This document shows positions 10,301 to 19,300 of a stretch of DNA of 30,326 nt, one piece after another (within the stretch, counting starts at the first letter, position 1; each line of letters opens with the position of its first letter). Source of the DNA: Apostichopus californicus (taxonomy: Eukaryota > Echinodermata > Holothuroidea > Aspidochirotida > Stichopodidae). The notes below the pieces were generated by a model, which was not told where the DNA came from, did not search any database, and saw nothing but the letters and a program-made list of their open reading frames with translations. The DNA is taken from the NCBI GenBank assembly GCA_020650975.1, contig JAIPMN010007351.1, positions 1 to 30,326 on the forward strand, given 5' to 3'. The position numbers and the translations under genes were made by a program.

Positions 10301-13300
10301 TGAAAAATTGGGTCGATTGAGGCAATTTTACACCCCTTTAGGCCTCCCAGGAGCAGCGTAAGAAAATTGTTTACTACTGAGTGAAGGGGTTTGTTTACAA
10401 GTGACGAAAACTTCTGGCTCGGATAGCAAAAAATCTACATGGTCATGATATGGAAAATTGATGGTACCATGAACGGCCAACTTGTCAGCTATCCGGTGAT
10501 GGGTTGCGTTTAGCTAGTGAGAACTTCTATCTAGACTTAGAGACCACATTACTTTTGTGATTTAGTGTGTAAGTCAATGGGGCTTTTAATGGGGGTATGC
10601 TATCTTATACACTTGAGCAACACACTCATTATGTCTCTTTCTAGTAATTATTAAGTGTTTTTTTTATCTTCTGCAAATCATTTTTAGTTTCTCAGGGTCA
10701 ATTTATCTTCAAAACTGGAATAACTGTCAAATTGAGGATCTACACCGGTCAATTTCTTCTAAAGTGGCATCACTGATTTTCAGAGGGTGTGTTGTCACTG
10801 CAATCCTTCCCCTCCCCTCCACCTGTTTCCTAAATCCACATCCCTGGCCTGCACTATAATAGACTTTCACATCCCTGGCCTGCACTATAATATACTTCAC
10901 ATCGTTGGCTTGCACTATCATAGACTTTCACATCCCTGGCCTGCACTAATAGACTTTCAGATCCCTGGCCTGCACTATCATAGACTTTCAGATCCCTGGC
11001 CTGCACTATCATAGACTTTCAGATCCCTGGCCTGCACTATCATAGACTTTCAGATCCCTGACATGCACTATCATAGACTTTCAGATCCCTGGCATGCACT
11101 ATCATAGACTTTCAGATCCCTGGCCTGCACTATCATAGACTTTCAGATCCCTGGCATGCACTATCATAGACTTTCAGATCCCTGGCCTGCACTATCATAG
11201 ACTTTCAGATCCCTGGCCTGCACTAAAGTAGACTTTCAGATCCCTGGCCTGCACTATAATAGACTTTCACATCCCTGGCCTGCACTATCATAGACTTTCA
11301 CATCCCTGGCCTGCACTATAATAGACTTTCACATACCTGGCCTGCACTATCATAGACTTTCACATCCCTGACCTGCACTATAATAGACTGTTACATCCCT
11401 GGCCTGCACTATCATAGACTTTCACATCCTGGCCTGCACTATCATATACTTTCACATCCCTGGCCTGCACTATCATAGACTTTCACATCCTGGCCAGCAC
11501 TAACATAGACTTTCACATCCCTGGCCTGCACTATCATAGACTTTCACATCCCTGGCATGCACTATCATAGACTTTCACATCCCTGACCTGCACTATAATA
11601 GACTGTTACATCCCTGGCCTGCAATATCATAGACTTTCACATCCCTAGCCTGCACTATCATAGACTTTCACATCCTGGCCAGCACTAACATAGACTTTCA
11701 CATCCCTGGCCTGCACTATCATAGACTTTCACATCCCTGGCATGCACTATCATAGACTTTCACATCCCTGACCTGCACTATAATAGACTGTTACATCCCT
11801 GGCCTGCACTATCATAGACTTTCACATCCCTGGCCTGCACTATCATATACTTTCACATCCCTCGCCTGCACTATCATAGACTTTCACATCCTGGCCTGCA
11901 CTATCATAGACTTTCACATCCTGGCCAGCACTAACATAGACTTTCACATCCCTGGCCTGCACTAACATTGACTTTCACATCCCTCGCCTGCACTATAATA
12001 GACTTTCACATCCCTGGCCTGCACTATCATTGACTTTAACATCCCTCGCCTGCACTATCATAGACTATCACATCCCTGGCCTGCACTATCATTGACTTTC
12101 ACATCTCTGGCCTGCTACAGTAAACTACCAATATGTACAACAAAAGAAACAACAAACAGGGGAAGTTGACATGATCCTGAACATCATGCATTATGTAAAC
12201 ACAACATTGTCAACACATTCACTTTGAAATTTGATATCTTATCACTAAATAATAAGTAAACATCTATAGTATGAAAATTTGGCTAATTCCCTATTTATCT
12301 CTGTCTTACTGGTCTTCAATCATCTTATGTCACTATCATTTTTTAATGATTCTAATATCATCAGATTACTCTTATATGTCTTGTGTTTTATGAGATGACT
12401 CTTATATGTCTTGTGTTTTATGACATGACTCTGATCTGTCTTGTGTTAATGACTTGACTCTGATGTCTAGTGTTTTATGATGTGACTCTGATCTGTCTCG
12501 TGTTTTATGAGATGACTCTGATCTGTCTCGTGTTTTATGACATGACTCTGATGTCTTGTGTTTTATGACATGACTCTGATGTCTCGTGTTTTATGACATG
12601 ACTCTGATGTCTTGTGTTTATGAGATGACTCTGATGTCTTATGTGTTATGACATGACTCTGATGTCTTGTGTTTTATGAGATGACTCTGATGTCTTGTGT
12701 TTTATGAGATGACTCTGATGTCTTATGTTTTATGAGATGACTCTGATCTGTCTCGTGTGTTATGACATGACTCTGATCTGTCTTGTGTTTTATTACGTGA
12801 CTCTGATCTGTCTTGTGTTAATGACTTGACTCTGACATGTCTCCTGTTTTCTGATCTTTCTCTCTGTCCCATTCTCCTTTTGTGTTTCTTACATTCTTTT
12901 TCATGTTTTGCTGATGTTTCATTCCTTATTAGGTTTATCGACTTTTAATGTATCAATAAACTTTTATTAATGGGGGGGCACTGATACATAAGAAGACACA
13001 AACATTGCATTAAGGAACATTGAAATACGTATATTACTTGACAAGTGACGGGCAGGCTAACAGCATACAGAGACTCATATTGAGGAATCTGATTCCACCG
13101 GAGGTCGGAGGAGGGTGGCTGGTCAGGAGCCTCAGGAGATGATGGGATTCCTCTTGACGAAACCTGTAGGGGATTAACAAGTAGTGTGAACACATATATA
13201 ATCAATGGGTACATGTTCACAAGGTGTGTCACTTAAAACAAGAACAAAGGATTAATTGGTTCTTTCCACCCTTTGCTTTACCTCAAAATAAATAAAGCAA

Positions 13301-16300
13301 AGTGTTTACCAGACAAAGAACCTGACGTGAAATTTTGATGATGCATTAACATTGCATGTTAGTTGATACTAATTCTGGAAACAGCTTACAAAAAAACAAA
13401 ACAGAAGAGTATGCTTATAAACTTGGAAACAACTGGGCACTTACTACTCCCTTCTGTAGAGAAATGATATTAGTATGTGTCAGCTGAATACATTTTCATA
13501 GTTAGCATTAGCACAGCGGGTATTCAGGAAGCCATAACAGTGATAACTTTGAGAGAATAACTTTATCTGGTATCAAAACACAAAATACTATGCAAAATAC
13601 AATAACTGCAAAGTGCGAACATGTAGAGCAGCAGGTTTGTATGACAGAATAATTAATACTTTGCATTACTTATGAATCCAGAAATTAACAAACATCAACA
13701 ACTGTTACACAAAATGTCATATGTATTATCTGCTATCTGCTATCAGCAACAGTACCTATCTATGCTTTATATCATATCAATAACATTAAAAACATTTTTG
13801 ATTAGTGGAAAATCATCCTTATTTCACTGATGTATTCATTCTTGGACATCCCTGTGTCAAAACAAAACAAGGTGCTAAACACGAGAACAAAACTAAAACA
13901 AAATCTATCACTGAAGCATTCATTGAGCATGATTCAATTGATATTATATTAAACCTGTACACAATTAAACATCCAACAGAAGAACCTGGACATAACATAT
14001 ATAAGGACTGAGAAACTTATGTCTGATGTAGGAGAGTTATGTCGAGGAAACCAACAAGTTGGTTTCCATAGTAACACAGTAAATTCCATTTTGCTTTAGC
14101 ATATCTTGTCACCTCTTACTGACTACTGACACATCGGTAAGATCTACATTGTATGCGTGAATGAAACACTTCGCAGAGGTTCCTTATTACATGTAAAGGA
14201 AAATACACTGACAAATTCCCCATAGCGTACTTTTCGCGATAATATTTCTATCGAGGAACTCTAAGATTTAATGAGATATTGGTTCAAAAAACTTGTTTCA
14301 AGATTCCCCTTGTTCTAGTTATTTCAAACTTACCCGATGCATGCAAATTCATTACCAAGCACCTTAAAAACTGCTGTTTAGACTTACTTTAGTCCTGCCA
14401 TGACTTTTAAGGCACAGAACAGTCTCATGATAGCACTCCCTTCAACAACGTCCTCCTCCACGAGTGACCCATGAAACCCCTCAAACGGGGTCAATCTCTT
14501 GACCTCATTCAGTAAATAGCCTCTCAACTGACTGAGAATGGACACAAATGAGCCTCCACCTGGTTTCAACTGTAAAGAAAAGAGTCACATCGATGAATAT
14601 TTATCACAAACCTTCACAGAGTTGAACGGCTTCTCACGTTCATGAATTGTGAAGCAATAAAAAATAAATTTGAAGTAACAAGAAATTGTATCATGTTGGC
14701 TGTCCTCTCAAATTCTCCTAAACAATGCAAATTATCCAAAAAGCAACAGCAGAGAATTTCAAAACTGTATACATTACCAGGGATGTGCCCATGCTGGGCG
14801 GCACCGGGCGGCCCCGCCCAGCACTCAAAATTACCACCCAGCACTGTCTTAAAAATCGTGAATCCCGCCCAGCACTATTTTTATCTAAAATCCCGACATT
14901 TCTAACAATATATTCAACATAAATTGGGCCTAGCCTATATATGCCAAAATCATACAGACTAATAATGCATCAGTTAGGCATGCGAGAAACATTACTTACG
15001 GCTCTCAATCGGTCCCTTGTAAAATCTCTTTGAAAACAAACTAATAACTTTTACCAGGATACGTAATATATTTCACTAAAAAACAATTTAAAAATGTAAT
15101 TGTTAGCAAACCTAGTACTTGTGTATGTGCTTAAAAAGCTACACAAGTGCCAGCATTTGGCATCTGAGCACCTTCAAAAATCACCCCCTCCCCTTAGACC
15201 CCTCCCCCAGGATGGCGATCAGTATAACCGGCACTCTTGAAATCCTGGGCACATCCCTGCATTACACACTCCACCAGAGAGGTAAGCAGGAGATCAGAGA
15301 CACAACCCTGCAACTAGGAACTATGTGTGATTCTTTGCTAGGTATGCAAAACTTCCCAGTTGATGGCTATTTGCTATCTTCTTGCTTTAACATTTGCATT
15401 TCTATACTTCATTAATCTTACTTTATGTTAAAAACACACTCAAATAAGCTTATCTTTATTGCATGATAGAAACTGACCTTATTGCCGATGTTGACAAATT
15501 GTGCAAACCAGCTCCTGACTGACGTGTTGTTACTTAGGAGTAACCCACTGATGAAAGAAACCACATCTCCGTTATCCAAAGAAGAGTCCCGGTGGGAGTA
15601 ATCTAACGTCAAGGCCACCGCAAGGCTTGGGAGACGACAGTGTTCGACCTGAACAAAATTTTTAAAAATTCAAAACAAAAAAATTTGAAAATGAGTTTGC
15701 CAGATAAATTATCCATTAATTATCTCAACAAGGGGTTTGGTTTGTTACACACATTTGAATGTGATGACTTTTTGATTAACTACTTAACTAACAACTATAT
15801 CACTTTATAAAGCTGTGTAAGGTCAGACTATTGGATAAAAACAGAACATTTGCTATGAAATTTAAATATTGGAGATAACAATGCTTAAAAGTAACTAACT
15901 GATATTTATAGCACAGTACTGTAGACATATCTGCAAAGTAACTGGGAAGTTATGCACAATTTTTTGAAAGAGTACAGAAGTCATTAAGCTAGAATGGGAT
16001 TTCTTGGAGAGAATTCTTGCCTGTGGAGTACCAACTCAGCTATGCAGGCGATAGGCCTTGAAATTAAGGCTATTTTACTGGCTAAATGACAATCGATTTC
16101 ACTTTTTGCCTGTAGCAACAACAAAAAAAGGACTGGCATTTCTTTCTGCCAGTACAGTATATGACACAATTTTGCTTAATTGCATTAATTCAAGGCAAAT
16201 TAGATGCCCGGTAGGAATCTTAATTTTAGCACGTACACATATTTTAGCAAGTGCCTAGAATTGTGCAAAATCTGGTTAAATAAGGATCAACCCCAACTAA

Positions 16301-19300
16301 AAGTGAAATCATATCTCAACAAATCAGATCTATCAAACAAGACTTTTTAACTTATAAAAAAATGTATTACATTCTGAAAAATGTCACTCTCTCAATATAA
16401 TTGAACCTTCTTTAGTTTAGTTTAGTAGCAAAAAAAAAAGGATCAGGAGGGACACTCAAGTCCCCATCAAGGACCCTATAGAGAGAGAAAAAACTGAAGA
16501 CAAAAACACTCAGACCCGATTACAATGCTTAAAGTGCTTCTCCCTTGTAAACCCATTCACACTACTTGCAAGTACAACTTTCTCAGGCTAACCGTTCCAC
16601 TCATTCACAACCCTACTAGAAAATAAGTTATGCTTAATATTAATCCTACTTTGTGACTTTTGGAGTTTAAGACAATGACCTCTGGTACAACTACTATTAG
16701 CAAACTTATCTTTTTAAAATAAGTACGAAACCAATACGTGCAAAGATTATCAACCTTACTTATTCCGTTGGTTTTGTCTTCCCTTACCGTTAAGGCTCTA
16801 ACAGGGAGAGCTTGGCTGGGATTCATGGCGACCAGCATCCGCAGAGTCTCAGTTCTCCTACGACCACCTAAACTGTCTTCATCCTGCCTCTCGCCGTTCA
16901 CAATCAAATATCGGCAAACTTTGAATCAAAGGGGAAAGAATTTGAAAAACGCTGAGGGAATGCATTAGTCCAATGAATACTCAGATATGAAGTAGATACT
17001 GGCATGTCTCTTCAAATCATCTCTGAGCAGCAAATATTGTCGTTTAATGCAGATATATCACAAAAGTTGTATCTATCAGTTGAAAATAAACAATTGTTAA
17101 CCGTTTACCTTGCTAGTGCAACCTGACTATAGCAGCTTACTGTAAATATTTAGTTTGTAAAATGTAGCATTGCGATCAAATCAACCAAGTTTTGTTCAAA
17201 ACAATGTTTTAATTGATCAAGACAGTGCCTTCTTTTTTCCTTTCCATTTACAAACATGATAACATTCACTTAAACATGCTTGCAGAAAATATTTTTGTTT
17301 CTAGTAGCAGTAGCAATATTTAATTTCAAGAACTAAAAAATTGCCAATATTAAAAAAAGTAATTCCTTCAAATCTGCCGACTGATTCTGATTATTCGAGA
17401 GGGGATCTTGGTACTACATTGAGTATCAAATAATGGAGTGCTTGACTTTAATTTAAAGCTGAATATTTAAAACTAAATATCCTGCTCTGACTACATAGCA
17501 CTATATGTGACATCTGAGGCTTACCCTGAGTGAAACTGTCTGACACGTTTGCAATCAACCGACATAGAAGATGAGGTCCATATTTCACACGGAGGAGAAT
17601 ACTAGCCATCTTCTCCATCGGCAGGAGAGACGGGAGTTCTGTTAACATGAGAGCATTCATAATAGGTGATGACAGTTTGTGGCTATCTCTTATTCAGTCC
17701 ATTACAGGATATACAACTACAAACTAAGCCAACTGTACTGAACGAATCTGTATTGACAAAACAACGGTCAGAATTAAAAGAATCAGTACTTCCTGTGGTA
17801 CTGTGCTAGGTATTATTTTCTGTAACTACAATCCTACTTTTAAAATACTGTACCCTGTGTGTAATGCCATCAGATCAGTGACAGGGGCGGACTGGCAGAC
17901 CGGCAAACCAGAACCGGTGCCTGATGGATCCTAGGTGCCGAAGGTGCAAACTTCATGCAGTTGACCATGAAAGCTGAGCAAGTTTCTTCTAAAAGGCACC
18001 AAATGCATTGCTTCTTTCAAGGACCCAGCGCGACAGGTTTGTGTCACTAAGCTGCTAGCAATTTATGCCCCAATGTTGCCAAGTCAGTGATTAACACAAC
18101 AAACTGCTTTATAAGTAACAAAACAAAAACAAAAACTAACTGACCTGCTTGTGCAATACAGAGCACATCGGACACTTCATCTAAGAAGACCTCATTTTCA
18201 AAAAGTTCACATGGTCTCTGAGTGAACACAGCAGACTCCTGAAATTATACAAAAACGAGGGAATTTATTTCAATTTTCAAGTAACAGTAGGATTTGAAAG
18301 ACTGTAAGTGACATGATCGGATGGATCCTACATTGCAGACAGATTATGATTTCTTGAGCCTTAAACTATGCTTTCAAAAACATAATTAAGTTTTGAAATA
18401 CACTTGAAAAACATAATTTAGTTTTGAGATACACTTGAAACTTTACAATCGAGTAAAGAAATTCCAAATTTCTTAGGTCACTCCTAGCTTAGGTAATATT
18501 GATTGACAAGTTGACATCCCTAAGACCACAAATGGGAACCACTGTGGCAAACAGGCTGCATTGCGAGATAGGAAAGTAACCTGTTAATCAAAGTGTACAA
18601 CATTATATGTAACAACACTAATCACCACATCATGTAACTATGGCATGTCTCTTCTTGCATGACTCTTCTCTTTGGTTGAGTATTTATGGTTTACAATTTC
18701 AGCTCTGGGTTTGTAATAGTTTGTATTGCATACAGTATTTGTATGTGATGGAGGAAACCAACAGCAAGGAATCATTTAGTGTCTAACTTTTGTGTAGCAG
18801 GTTTGAAGACATTACATTTAGTCTCTTATAAATATACTATGGTTCCTTGTGTACAAAAAACTGCTATAAAACTTTGTACTTGAACAGCAAGCTGCCCTTT
18901 TGCTTGGCATTTTGCGATGCGATAAATTTTTCCCTGTACAGGACTGTTCTTCTTTTCCTGTATTGTACTAAATGTTTTGGTTGATGAGTATTAGCCGGGG
19001 CAAATCAAAGACTTGGGAGATCCTTTGATTTCTTTTAAAGGCATTAAAGACTCGCCCCAAACCGAAGTTATCTTTACGTTGCTTGCAAATAACGTATTCT
19101 TCTTGTCCCTACAAAATGCAGACAGTAATGAAACGTGATACCTTGTTATCTTTTATCTAGACCCGAGATGTCCATCGCTGCTATGTACACTGTGTTGTAG
19201 GTATTGACCTTAGCTGTATGTATTGACTGTACACTAGTGTCTAATTACCTACTGTAGCAAGCTGTGTGTGTATTTTCTGGGATCGATGGTGGTGTCTTAC

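Noticed and set aside
10837-12115. CRISPR-like regular array
   Set aside because: Units are contiguous and nearly identical with no unique spacers, and the setting is a eukaryotic intron; it is a minisatellite.
12945-13232. 95-codon minus-strand frame over INTS2 exon 8
   Set aside because: It is in the wrong phase. The frame set by exon 7 gives the conserved INTS2 sequence.
16132-16153. Small hairpin ACTGGCA / TGCCAGT
   Set aside because: Seven-base arms with an eight-base loop are expected by chance in 30 kb.
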